Assembly (NCBI GenBank): GCA_009760855.2 | Contig: WPIO01000148.1 | Coordinates: 890,182-954,181, forward strand | Origin: Cristatella mucedo | Taxonomy: Eukaryota > Bryozoa > Phylactolaemata > Cristatellidae | DNA length: 64,000 nt | Direction: 5' to 3' | Part shown: in pieces, positions 1 to 63,864 of the stretch | Layout: every line of letters begins with the position of its first letter | How positions within the stretch are numbered: the first letter of the stretch is position 1 | Translations under genes and position numbers: made by a program | The notes under the pieces: generated by a model | What the model was told of the DNA's origin: nothing | What the model saw: the letters and a program-made list of their open reading frames with translations, nothing else | Database searches by the model: none

Positions 1-1028
1 GCATACCAATCTACAGCACACCAGTCAGCATGCACAACACGAGCTTGAATGGGAGGCATTCAATAGAAAAGCAAAGTGCACAGCGCAACAGCCAGTACTA
101 CCGGCTGTATGAGCAGCAAATGCAGTTCATAAGCTGGAATAAAAAAAATAGACGCTCGTGCTAAAGCATAAATCGACGATGAGAGGGGTTCTCAAAGAAT
201 GTGCCACGAGAAGAGTATTACGGGGGGGAATCCCGTTCAAAGGCGACAATCCTAAGCAACCTCCGTGTTAAGTACTATTCGGTGTAATTAGCATTAAGGT
301 AGCACCATCGAAACCTGCAAAATTTCTGACAAAAGAACACTGCAGCACTAAATGACCAACGAGATCAAAGTGAACCAACCACAGGCTCTTATAAGTAGAA
401 TGCGTTCTTGCTATGGCTATGATATATTTTGATCGTCTAGTTTAGCCGCATGACTATTCGGATATCCTAAAGCGAGAAAGCAGAGACGTGTGGTGTGCTG
501 CCTCACATGAGGAGACATGGCAACATTTCGGTATTGCACCAAGCTGTCCTTCTGAGAGAAGGAATTTGGTCCGCACCCATGCTTAGCATCTCTGCTTGGC
601 CGTGTCTTGTCTCGGTTTCAGTATGGCACACAGCAGCCACCTCGTGGTGCTTTTGAGGAACTGCAACTCGGAGCAAGGCATTGGCAGGCCAATCTTTGAC
701 TATGAGACAAGGTGAAATGACAGTCTGCTTCTCGTCGCAAGAGAGGTAGTTGGAGTTAGAGAGGTTTGCTGGATACGTCTAGGTACCAGCCCCCTAGGTA
801 CCACCGGCGACTTCCTACAGAAAATAGTGAGCCAGTCACTAAACTTCTGTACTCCTCGAGGCTAGAATCGGCCAGAATGGTCCAGCGTGGCTTCACGAGA
901 CTCACAATAAACAGCCCTTGTGGGTCCGTACAATCTTCTCGCACGTATGTCTACTAGCATTGACAAACGTAGCAACACTGGCACTAAGTAGTTGGGAAGA
1001 ACGAAGCATTTGCACTACCTACCAGTCC
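1..1028. other. Intronic sequence, nothing recognised
   Basis: Downstream of the last exon found. Both strands were read for the C-terminal KMT2 ePHD, FYRN/FYRC or SET motifs and none was found, so this is probably intron. No repeat family was identified. Confidence 0.6.
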
Positions 1029-1083
1029 ATCTACACTGCGATTGCAGATTGATACTGCGATGCAGATCTATACTGCGATCGCA
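1029..1083. repeat. 18-bp tandem repeat, three copies
   Basis: Units like agatctatactgcgatgc, imperfect, 150 bp downstream of exon 39 in transcription direction. Confidence 0.85.
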
Positions 1084-1230
1084 CTACAAAGAACGACACT
1101 GCCTCTACAGCTTTTGACGACTAATCATCAGCACATACGTGAATACATCCAAAACAAGGCCACGATTCAAGCGTATATCTACTGCCCTTCGGTTTGTCGT
1201 TGCACTTGTGCCACACACGGCTGCTCTCAC

Positions 1231-54182
<52,952 letters not shown>

Positions 54183-54260
54183 CCTACAGTTACAACCAGC
54201 TCAAGGCCGCCATTGCTTTTGCGGTACGGGTATACTTCCTGTGGGTTGTGCGTCTAGGGC
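54183..54260 (-). promoter_or_regulatory. Candidate KMT2C/D core promoter / 5' UTR with ETS-like and YY1/TISU-like motifs
   Basis: On the minus strand an ACAGGAAGTA ETS-type site (54233-54242) lies upstream of AAGCAATGGCGGCC (54205-54218), close to the YY1/TISU consensus ending in ATGGCGGC. Both lie within 60 bp of the candidate first ATG, in CpG-dense DNA, directly before a strong splice donor. There is no clear TATA box. Promoter status is inferred. Confidence 0.45.
54190..54213 (-). other. Possible 7-codon upstream ORF in KMT2C/D leader
   Basis: The ATG inside the YY1/TISU-like motif opens a frame of seven codons (MAALSWL) ended by TAA, 7 bp before the ATG at 54182. If the transcript starts upstream of it, it could dampen translation. 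Its reality depends on the unmapped start site. Confidence 0.3.
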
Positions 54261-54618
54261 GCTATGAATGAGCCGCCGAAGGCGCGTCGATGCGTAATCG
54301 AACACGTATCCATATGATAGATAAATTAGTATTAGAAATATTTTTAATTATTTATTCAGAAGAAAGGTAGCGACATGTGCCTTTACAAGGTTTCGTTAAT
54401 TGCGAAACCTTAATATGGGGTGGGGAGCTGTGCCTATGTGGTAAATCGGGTCGACAGCCGGTCGACCGCTCTGCTGCGGGCTGGCCGCCCTAGTCTATGT
54501 CGATTAGTAAGCGCCCATTATGCGGCAGGAGCGCCAATTTCATTGGCGTCTCATTCCGTTTGGGGTGGTGTAGACCGACCGAACTCGCTGGGGCGCGGCT
54601 TAGCTACTACTGCTCGGT

Positions 54619-54666
54619 AAACCTGCGAAGTCGGGCTGCGGACAAACCTGCGAAGTCGGGCTGCGG
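54619..54666. repeat. 25-bp tandem duplication
   Basis: A perfect 23-bp unit starting aaacctgcgaagtcgggctg occurs at 54619-54641 and 54644-54666, in the CpG-dense block. Confidence 0.93.
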
Positions 54667-54856
54667 CCACACCGTCGACGTACCGAAGGTTAATCTGCGC
54701 CCCTTCGTGTCTGTCTACGGCATAGACGCGATGCCATCCCAGTCGTTATTAGCGGTTCCAGAGTTAGAGCGGCTAGGAGCCGATTACGCGATAATCTTTG
54801 GCATACACACCAACCTCTTGCAATAGGCAGTCTGAGTCCTTCCTTATTCGGTATTA

Positions 54857-57060
54857 GTAATAATAATAATATATTAATATTGCACTTGATAAAGCGCCCT
54901 CAGAGAACTTAATCTCTTTCTAGGCGCTTTACATTTGCTGCAAAGTGATACGCAATAGAATAGTAAGTAAAATCATGCTTGAAAAACAAACAAAATGAAT
55001 AACATGGTTAGGGGTTACATGCACTGGGTCAGCATGCAAATGTGGTTAGTGGCAGCATGAACAGTGTCAGCACGCATAAGCACATCGAGGACGAATCACA
55101 AGGACCCACTAAATGCTGTCCTAAATAGGTATGTTTTTAAGTTTCTTTTAAATGTGGTCAGGTCAGGGGATGTTCTGATGCAGGTCGGGAGGGAGTTCCA
55201 GGCTGTGGGAGCATACGAGCTAAATGCACGGTCTCCAAAGGATTTAAGGTTTGTACGAGGTATTTCTAGACTGTTGGATTCCGAAAAGCGAGTGGTACGA
55301 TGCTTTGCCTGATGGGGTAGTATATCTGAAAGATAGGCTGGAGCCATAGAATGAAGAGACCTAAAAGTGAGCGACAAAACCTTGAAGTCAATCCGTTGCT
55401 TGACTGGTAACCAGTGCAGGTCGGCGAAAAGTGGAGTAATGTGGCAACTGCGAGGCTCACGACAGACAAGCCTAGCTGCAGAGTTTTGCACCAGCTGCAA
55501 TCGCCTGATCGCACATGCTGGTAGGCCAGTAAGCAGTGAGTTGCAGAAGTCGAGACGAGATGTCACGAATGCATGGACCAACTTGGACGTGGTATCCTTA
55601 TCTAAACAAGCCCTGATTTTAGCAATGTTATGGAGCTGAAAATAGGCTGATTTGACTGTGGAGCTGATGTGGTCGTCTAACGAGAGGTCGCTTTGGAATA
55701 TGACACCTAGATTTCGAGCAGATGCAACTGGAGATATGCTGACAGAGCCAATTTTGAAAGTCAGCCTTTCCAATTTCTAAATAACACTAGGTTTGCCCAT
55801 AACTATTAAGTTAGTTTTATCATCGTTTAGTTTTAGAAAATTTGCTGCCATCCATGATCGGATGTCATCAATGCATGCAGCAAGTGAGTTGAGAGAATTT
55901 GAGGTGCTCGAAGGCTGGGAGGGATCAAAGCAAAGGTACAACTGAGTGTCATCCGCATAGAAGTGAAAGCCTAGATTGTGCTTGGCAATCACATCAACGA
56001 GAGGGAGAGTATAAACGGTGAAAAGGACCGGACCTAGCACAGAGCCCTGAGGTACTCCATATTTTAGAGGTACTTCAGATGATCTTTGTCCATTCACGTC
56101 AACACTCTGGAGTCTCCCACTGAGATAGGACCTGAACCACTGCAGAGCAGTGCCAGTGATGCCCAGGCGAGATGAGAGGCGCTCTAGAAGTACTTTGTGA
56201 TCGATGGTATCAAAAGCTGCCGAAAGATCGAGCAAAACAAGAAGAGACACTCTACCCATGTCTGCATTCCTAAGTAGGTCGTTGTATACCCGAAGCAATG
56301 CTGACTCTGTGGAGTGATTAGCTCTAAAGCCGGACTGGGACTTACTAGCAAGGTGTGAGGTTTCGATATATGAGTTTAGCTGGTCTGCCACGACCCGTTC
56401 CAGTGTCTTTGATAGAAATGGTAGAAGGGAGACTGGTCGGTAGTTGCTCAAGTTCTCTTGGTCTAGTGTTGCTTTCTTGAGGAGAGGCCTGACTACAGCT
56501 TTTTTGAAAGGTGCTGGGACATGACCTGAGGCTAATGACATATTAATGATGTTGGTTATGCATGGCAGCAGCAGATCAATGCAACGTAGGAGCAGGACAG
56601 TGGGAATAGGGTCCAGTGGACTTGTTGTCTTCTTTGATTGAGATACGAGCTTTAGGACTACATCACTAGTGACCTGTTTAAATGCAGACATTGAGGCGCA
56701 GCCAGGAACCGAGGAACAGCATTCTAGTGGGAAGGTTGTCATCGCAGGGATGGATTCCCTGATTTTGTCTACCTTCTGCACAAAGAATCGAGAGAAGCAA
56801 TCGGCTAGATCATCACAAGGATCATCAGGTAAGGAGCTAACCTGGGAACGGTTGAGGAGCTGGTTTATTGTCGACATCAGCATTTTTGGATTGTGCATCT
56901 GTGATTCAACAATGTTTCTATAGAAGCTAGACTTAGCCTTTGCTAGGATCGATTGGTACGACCTACAGTAAGACATTGAGCTATAGGCCACGGAGCCGTA
57001 TGTGTACGATATAGCCGCAGTTGCATATCTGTAACCCTCCATCGCTACCAAATAGACTTG
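54857..57060 (-). mobile_element. LINE family A (CR1/L2-like), 5'-truncated copy with nearly intact reverse transcriptase
   Basis: Coding frame 57051-55777 carries RT blocks in order: NYRPVSLLPFLSKTLERVV, SGFRANHSTESALL, LLDLSAAFDTIDH, a GVPQGSVLGP box and the catalytic FHFYADDTQLY. After one in-frame TAG the same frame continues to 55096, with the FGDRAFSSYAPTAWNSLP tail typical of CR1/L2-group elements. The 3' UTR ends in a hairpin and an ATT-type tail (54857-54880). The element starts at RT, so ORF1 and the APE endonuclease are missing. No clear target-site duplication was seen. RT copies RNA into DNA at the genomic nick; this copy is not autonomous. Confidence 0.93.
54891..54930 (-). repeat. 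Terminal stem-loop of LINE family A
   Basis: Perfect 8-bp arms aaagcgcc (54891-54898) and ggcgcttt (54923-54930) enclose a second short stem (agaga/tctct). Worn versions occur at the 3' end of most LINE A copies and in SINE family 1. Confidence 0.88.
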
Positions 57061-57467
57061 CTTAGGTTATGGATACCGACTTGCTATGTTAAGGCGTGGG
57101 CACGCTTCGACACTCCAGTGTTCCTCTACTGTCGGCATACCTGTGTGCATTGGTGTTGCAACTACAATTCGGTAGTGGCGATGGCAGGTTCGGGCGTCGC
57201 CGGCGTTACGAACGTAGTGCCAGCATCCGTTGCGAATCGGCTGACACTAGCACCGTTACGAGATATGCATTTGCGGCCTAGTGCTGTCTAGATGCTGAAG
57301 CCAGCATACTGCATTTGTAACAGTACCGAGTCCAACCCAACAGTCACCCCTCCCCGTGTCCTTTGATGTGGTAGGTTTCGCCCTGATCTGATGCCGTCCA
57401 CCGGGACAGGAAGATATAGAGGTTGACTCAATATTGTGGTCAGGACTCAAGGTGGGGGTACGAGGGA

Positions 57468-57951
<484 letters not shown>

Positions 57952-58034
57952 ATTCAAGAATCCAAACCTAGAAGAATAACGTTAGCTACCCTGGTTTAGC
58001 CATGGGGATGACTGAGGTCAAGGTGAATATGTTT

Positions 58035-58125
58035 TATTAACGAGGTCATGAGCTTTAGCCCTGCAGTATGTATAATGTACCTGGAAAAAGATGAAGTTCT
58101 CTCAAGACGCTATAAAAATGAAATG
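58035..58125 (+). mobile_element. SINE family 1 3' fragment
   Basis: gaggtcatgagctttagccc (worn B box), then gaagttctctcaagacgcta and ataaaaatga, matching the 3' half of family 1. Confidence 0.65.
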
Positions 58126-58299
58126 AATTATATAATTTTTAAGCTTCTGATTAAAAAAGCACAGGAACAAAGCAGTGGCCAAGAGCAGGAAAAGAATGGC
58201 AAAAGTTGCCCTAATCCATCCTATATAGTGCTGCATTAATCAGCTGCTTTGGCATTAGCACATCCTGCATATAAAACATTTAAGCATTTTCACAATTCT

Positions 58300-58490
58300 T
58301 AAAAATGAATGACATCTGCTTCCCTGCTGCCAACTGTGGAGCTTCCTTTTTAGTCATCTTGCACTGCTACGTGAACGCTACTCCTTTCCTCAACTGCCAT
58401 CCTGATGGAGCTATCCTTCTGAATTTTTTTTGCTGCGTCAGATTAAGTCTGTCGGCAAACGTATGTCCGCTAAAGAAAACTCTGAAACGC
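58300..58490 (+). mobile_element. LINE family B C-terminal fragment
   Basis: Encodes a diverged form of the family B terminus (MNDICFPAANCGASFLVILH, then CYVNATPFLNC) corresponding to N-D-I-Y-S-P-T-A-D-Y-G in the 19.4 kb copy. Confidence 0.7.
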
Positions 58491-58499
58491 AACATCCAT

Positions 58500-59460
58500 T
58501 TAGTACTTTGAGGAGTCACAAAAGTCACAGATATGCATGAAATTAGATTACATGCACTTGGAAGGTGTTCTTGAACTATTATTAGCCGTTTCGTAAGCTC
58601 TGCATTACATTCAATAGATTCAGTTAACCAAATAGAAATTTTATTCCTTAAAAAATCAATCAATGTAATAAGTGAAAATAGTGGCGGTTAGAAAATAAAG
58701 TAACCAGTTTCCATTGATCCGGAAGGCATTTAGCGTAGCACTAAAATTGAAAAAATCTCCAGAAAAAAAAGAAAATTATGAATTTGTACCTCAAGCAACT
58801 CATGTATGTGTATACAAATTTAGTTTTGTTCTTAATTATCCAAATTAATACTAAATTTGTATACTTTTCATTATAAAGTATCCAAGGCTTTTTAATACAT
58901 GAGATATTCCTGCATTATCTTGATTGTGCACTGACACCCAACGATTGCCCACCACCACCCCAACGATTGTTGCTGCCACTCTTAAAAATTGTCTGACAAT
59001 TTCCTGCCAAAGAAATTATGCTGGCACAGGAGGGAACGATTCTTTAACTTTAAAAGTGCATTCGTTGGTTTTGAATCAACTCGCAAGTAAAAGTGCAATA
59101 ATATGGTACATAAACCCAATGGACCATCAGAGGTTCTTACGAACATAAAGTTATGCATTATACCTGTAGAATTATGTCTATAGAAATGGCATTGCTTCAG
59201 CCTCCAATATACAAAAGCAAAATGGAAGCGTATAGTGGAAGCCAATGCAGATGCTACTAGAAGTACAAAAGTGACTACATGTCCCTAGATTAACGTCACG
59301 ACTAAAACACACCATTAATGGAAATAAAAATATTTAAAAATCGAATATTGATCGTGCAGCTGAAGTCGTCCGGTGAGGAGCTTACTCGATGATATATACA
59401 CAGATTCTATAAAAGTAGGGATTATTAAAACCAAATCACACACAGAGGGTCCTTCATATC
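58500..59460. other. Intergenic AT-rich sequence, nothing recognised
   Basis: Upstream of the gene; no coding or repeat signature. Confidence 0.5.
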
Positions 59461-59461
59461 G

Positions 59462-59514
59462 GTCTGTGTGTGTGTGCGTGTGTGTCTGTGTGTGTGTGTC
59501 TGTGTCTGTGTTGG
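59462..59514. repeat. (TG)n microsatellite, imperfect
   Basis: TG repeat with c interruptions, intergenic. Confidence 0.95.
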
Positions 59515-59579
59515 TGGGGGCTGAGGGCTGTGAGCTAATAATAGATCATTTTTCTCTTGTTTTGTGTGTCCCTTAGAGG

Positions 59580-60224
59580 AGGTCGGTAATATACTTTAGC
59601 GTGGGATTAAACTTGAGATGCCTGTTTTGGACATCTCTTACGAGATACCTTTGTTCCACCAGAAGCAACAGGAGCGTTCGCGATACTTCAGCCCAGAAGC
59701 CTCCGGCCCTGCCAACACGGTTGGCCCATTTTCGCTGTGGTCGGGCGCAGGTAGGTACCTCAAGCGGCTCTTCTGTCGTCTCTGGCTGACCAACCATGAT
59801 GTGGTGGCTGTGTCCGCCGACCCTGACGGCATCGAGCATCGAGCTCGTCAGGCTCGTGGAAGGCCGTGCACGGGTGGCCCAGCCAATACAGGGCAGGGTC
59901 CACCACTGCCTGGCCACAGACAGATTGGTCACTCACAGTCACTTTTGACCACGGGTTTTGGCCTGACGTTCCGGGCTCGGCGGTTCGTGCACAGAGCACC
60001 TGGACGGGCTGCCAGTGGCTGCTGCCAGGAGTCGGGCATACCCCGGGACAGTTACCAGCTGCCACCTATGCCGCACGGAAGCAGATGCCGTTTGCCACGT
60101 GCTGAGCCACTGCCGGCTGATGCTGCATTCAATTACGGCCTGACACAACCTGGTTCTGGGCTGCCTAATAGGAGCTCTTCCGGTACAGCTAATGCCCTCT
60201 CGCTTGCCTGTGGTCTGGTTCTCA
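59580..60224 (+). pseudogene. R2/R4/NeSL-like (restriction-like-endonuclease clade) retroelement remnant, C-terminal CCHC finger
   Basis: A GC-rich block unlike its surroundings. From 60054 the plus frame reads T-S-C-H-L-C-R-T-E-A-D-A-V-C-H-V-L-S-H-C, a C-x2-C ... H-x4-C finger followed about 11 residues later by a TGA and then H-N-L-V. RLE-clade retroelements have such a finger, with an R-H-N/D motif, between RT and endonuclease. Upstream sequence is frameshifted. The right end is cut by a LINE A insertion. Confidence 0.6.
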
Positions 60225-61880
60225 ATAATAATGATAATAATACACTTAATAAAGTGCCTTCAGATCACTCAATCTCTTTGTAGGTGCTTTACATTTGCTG
60301 CAAAGGGAAACGCGATTGAATGGAGAATAATATCATGCTTGATAAGCAACATGAACAACATGGTTAGGGGTGACATGCACAGGGTCAGCATGCAAGTGCT
60401 GTTAATAGCAGCATGTACAGTGTCAGCATGCATAAGCACTTAAAGGACGGATCACAGGGACCCACTGAATGTTGTCCTAAATACGTACGGTTTTTGTTCA
60501 GCAGATGTTATGACGCAAGTTGGGAGCGAATTCCAGGCTTTGGAAGCATACGAAATATGTGCACGGTCTCCAAAGGATTGGAGGTTTGTATGAATTGGTA
60601 AACTGTTTGATTCCGAAAAGCTGTTGGTACGATGCTTAGCCTGTTGGGGGAGTAGATCCGATTGGTAGGCTGGAGCCAAAGAATGAAATGACCTAAAAGT
60701 GAGCGACAAAACCTTGAAGTAGATCCATTGCTTGACTGGTAGCCAGTGCAGGTCGGCAAGAAGAGGTATGATGCTGAAACCGCAACGTTCACTACAGATA
60801 AGCCTAGCTACAGAGTTTGCGGCACCAGCTGCAAGGCCTGATTGCACATACCGGTAGGTTAGCAAGCAGTGAGTTACACAAGTCTAACCGGGAAGTCGTA
60901 AATGCATGGACCAACTTTGATGAGGTATCCATATCTAAAGAAGTCCTAATTTTAGCAATGTTATGTACCTGAAAGAAGGCAGATTTGACTGTGGAGCTCA
61001 TGTAGTCGTCAAAAAAAAATTTCACTTTTGAACATGACACCTAGATTTCAACCAAATTCAACTAGAGATATTCTGGCAGAGCCAATTATGAGCGTTAGTC
61101 TTTCCGATTTCCGAATCACACTGGGTTTGCCCATAACTAGTAATTAGGTTTTATCATTATTTATTTAAGAAAACTTGCTGCCATCCATGTGCAGATGTCA
61201 TCAATACATGCAACAAGTCAGTTGAGAGAATTCGAGGTGCTCGAAGGCTGGGATGGATCAAAGAAAAGGTACAGCTGAGTGTCATCCGCATAGAAGTGAA
61301 AGTCTAGATTGTGCTTGGCAATCGCATTGGAAAGAGGGAGAGTATAAACCGTGAAAAGAACCGGACCTAGTACAGAGCCCTGAGGTACCCCATATTTCAA
61401 AGGTACCTCGGAGAATCTTTGTCCATTCACGTCAATACTCTGGAGTCTCACACTGAGATAAAACCTGAACCATTGCAGAGCAGTGCCAGTGATGCCCAGG
61501 CGAGATGAGAGAGTCGCTCTAGAAGAACTTGATGATCGATAGTATCAAAAGCTGCCGAAATATCGAGCAAAGTAAGCAGAGTTAGTTATCCATGAGTTAT
61601 CCATAGCTTTCCTGTCGTTGTATACCCTAAGCAATGCTGGCTCTGTGGAGTGATTAGCTCTAAAGCCAGACTGGAACTTACTAGTAAGGTATGAAGTTTC
61701 AGTATATGAGTTCAGCTGGTCCACCACGACTCGTTCCAGTGTCTTTGATTGGAATGGTAAAAGGGAAACTGGGCAGTAGTTGCTCAAGTTCTCTTGGTCT
61801 AGTGTTGCTGCTTTGAGAAGTTGCATGACTACAGCTTTTTTTGAAAGGTGCTGGGACATGACCTGAGGGTAATAACATAT
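60225..61880 (-). mobile_element. LINE family A, decayed 5'-truncated copy inserted in an older retroelement
   Basis: It aligns with the 54.9-57.0 kb copy: RT box GVPQGSVLGP, FYADDTQLY and the SFGDRAHISYASKAWNSLP tail are recognisable, but frameshifts and stops break the frame. It ends in ATT/ATG-type tail at 60225. The 5' end at about 61880 abuts sequence of another element; TCTCAA on both sides is a possible short target-site duplication. Confidence 0.88.
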
Positions 61881-61884
61881 CAGG

Positions 61885-62020
61885 ACTCTCAAGCCGGACC
61901 TGATCATTGACAACTGCACTGATTTAGTATTTGTAGATGGGACGGTGCCATTCGACAGCAGCAAGGATACTCTGATCGTGGTGGCCCGGAACAAAAGATT
62001 TCCCGTCGTTTAGTACAAAG
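61885..62020 (+). pseudogene. R2/R4/NeSL-like endonuclease (PD-D-K) fragment, other half of the split element
   Basis: The plus frame from 61882 reads R-T-L-K-P-D-L-I-I-D then LVFVDGTVPFDSSKDT and VARNKRF before a TAG. It resembles the PD-...-D-V-T-V-P-F-...-A-x-x-K motif of restriction-like endonucleases in these retroelements. It lies where this domain should follow the CCHC finger at 60.05 kb, separated only by the inverted LINE A copy. Confidence 0.6.
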
Positions 62021-62029
62021 TTGGCCAAC

Positions 62030-62610
62030 ACTCGACTTTCGAATTCAACCAAATAGGAGACGACGTTAAACTAGCTAGATATTATAGGTGGGAGATGAGA
62101 ATGCACATGAAAGATCAAGACTGATTATCGATCTATATGCAACATGACGAGGACTACTGTAAATAGTATCAATTTACTATAGCAGGTCTGTCATCAATAG
62201 GAAATTTCAAATCGCAAATGCACAATCCGAAACTGTTGCTGTCTAACATCAATCGTCTCCTAATCGCTTCAAGATCCAGATTAGCCCCGGACCTTAGATT
62301 TAAGTAGTGATCAAGGAGATCGCTTCTCTAGCTTCTTTTTCAGCAAGATAGACGGCAGCAGCGATGCTATCATAAGCTAAACGCATCGTCACAAGACTCC
62401 TGCCAGTCAGTATCGTCCGCAAAGACTCATCTTCCTGAATTACTGGCAGTACCTTTACGTCTGCATTCAAGCCTGCTGCTAGTGACCATATCCTGAAGTT
62501 CATCTCCCAATCAAAGAAGGTTACTATCCCGTTAGACCATATTCCCACTGTTCTACTTGTTCGATGTTTGTACGTGCTGCCACCATACGTAACTAACGCT
62601 GTAAATATTC
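62030..62610. other. Unassigned segment with a 109-codon minus-strand open frame
   Basis: The frame 62300-62629 reads smoothly (for example VKVLPVIQEDESLRTILTGR) but its first codons lie in LINE A antisense sequence, so the start is not real. Its body may be a decayed gene or element fragment. Confidence 0.3.
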
Positions 62611-62611
62611 T

Positions 62612-63440
62612 CAGGTCATATCCCAGCACCTTTCAAAAAGGCTATCATTTGGCCACACACAGTCAAATCTGCCAATTTTCAGCTTCACAACATTGCTAAA
62701 ATTCGGGATTGCTTAGATAAGGATACCACGTCCAAGTTGGTCCATGCATTCGTGACATCCCGTCTCGAATTCTGCAACTCACTGCTTACTGGCCTACCAG
62801 CAAGTGCGATCAGGCGATTGCAGCTGGTGCAAAACTCTGGAACTAGGCTTGTCTGTCGTGAGCGTCGCAGTTGCCACATTACTCCACTTCTCGCCGATCT
62901 GCACTGGCTACCAGTCAAGCAACGGATTGACTTCAAGGTTTTGTCACTCACTTTTGGGTCACTTTAATCTTTGGCTCCAGCCTATCTCTCAGATATAATC
63001 CCCCATCAGGTTAAGCATCGTACCACCCGCTTTTCAGAATCCAAAAGTCTAGAAATACCTCGTACAAACCTCAAATCCTTTCGAGACCGTGCATTTAGTT
63101 CGTTTGCTCCCAAAGCCTGGAACTCCCTCCCGACCTGCGTCAGAACATCCCCTGACCTGACCACATTTAAAAGGAACTTAAGAACACACCTATTTAGGAA
63201 ATCATTTAGTGGGTCCCTGTGATTCGTCCTTGATGTGCTTATGCGTGCTGACACTGTGCATGCTACCACTAACCACATTTCCATGTTGTCCCTGTGCATG
63301 TCACCCCTAACCATGTTATTCAATTTGTTTGTTTATCAAGCATGATATTACTCACGATTCAGTTGCATTTCCTTTTGCAGCATATGCAAAGCACATAGAA
63401 AGAGATTAAGTTCTCTGAGAACGCTTTATCAAGTGCATCA
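62612..63440 (+). mobile_element. LINE family A, internally deleted 3' copy
   Basis: A short segment (about 62612-62640) from within RT is joined to the C-terminal region (FQLHNIAKIRDCLDKDTTSK onward, SFRDRAFSSFAPKAWNSLP) and to the 3' hairpin, so it has an internal deletion. One TAA interrupts the C-terminal frame near 62968. Confidence 0.88.
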
Positions 63441-63499
63441 TTAATATTAAGTGAGAAAGCAACACAAGACGAGAACTTACAAAACGTCCTCCCAGTCTC

Positions 63500-63785
63500 C
63501 CTACAGCAGCTCCTATCTGAGAAGCTTAAACGAGTAGTGGCAGATCAACTGAACTCATACATTGAAACTTTCAACCAAGCAAGCAAGTTACAGTCGGATT
63601 TTAGAGATTTTTACTGCGTGGAGTCAGTGCTGCTTCGGGTACATAAAGAACTTCCCAGGTATTCAGATTTATGTGAAATCTCTCTGGTTAATTAGCTTGG
63701 TCTTTTGGCAGCGTTTAATTCTATTGATTGTAGAGTCCTTCTTGAGCGCCTCTCATCTTGTCCTATTTCAGTGGGAGACTCCAGA
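63500..63785 (+). mobile_element. LINE family A, degraded RT fragment
   Basis: Plus-strand translation gives RVVADQLNSYIETF, a damaged SGFRANHSTES-like stretch and LLERLSS, equivalent to the middle of RT in the 55.8-57.0 kb copy. It contains stops and no tail. Confidence 0.8.
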
Positions 63786-63864
63786 GGAGAAATGATATCA
63801 CGAAGAACAATCGATCGCAAGAGGAAAATAAGGTGTACCTTAGGGCAATGTATGTAGATCGAAT

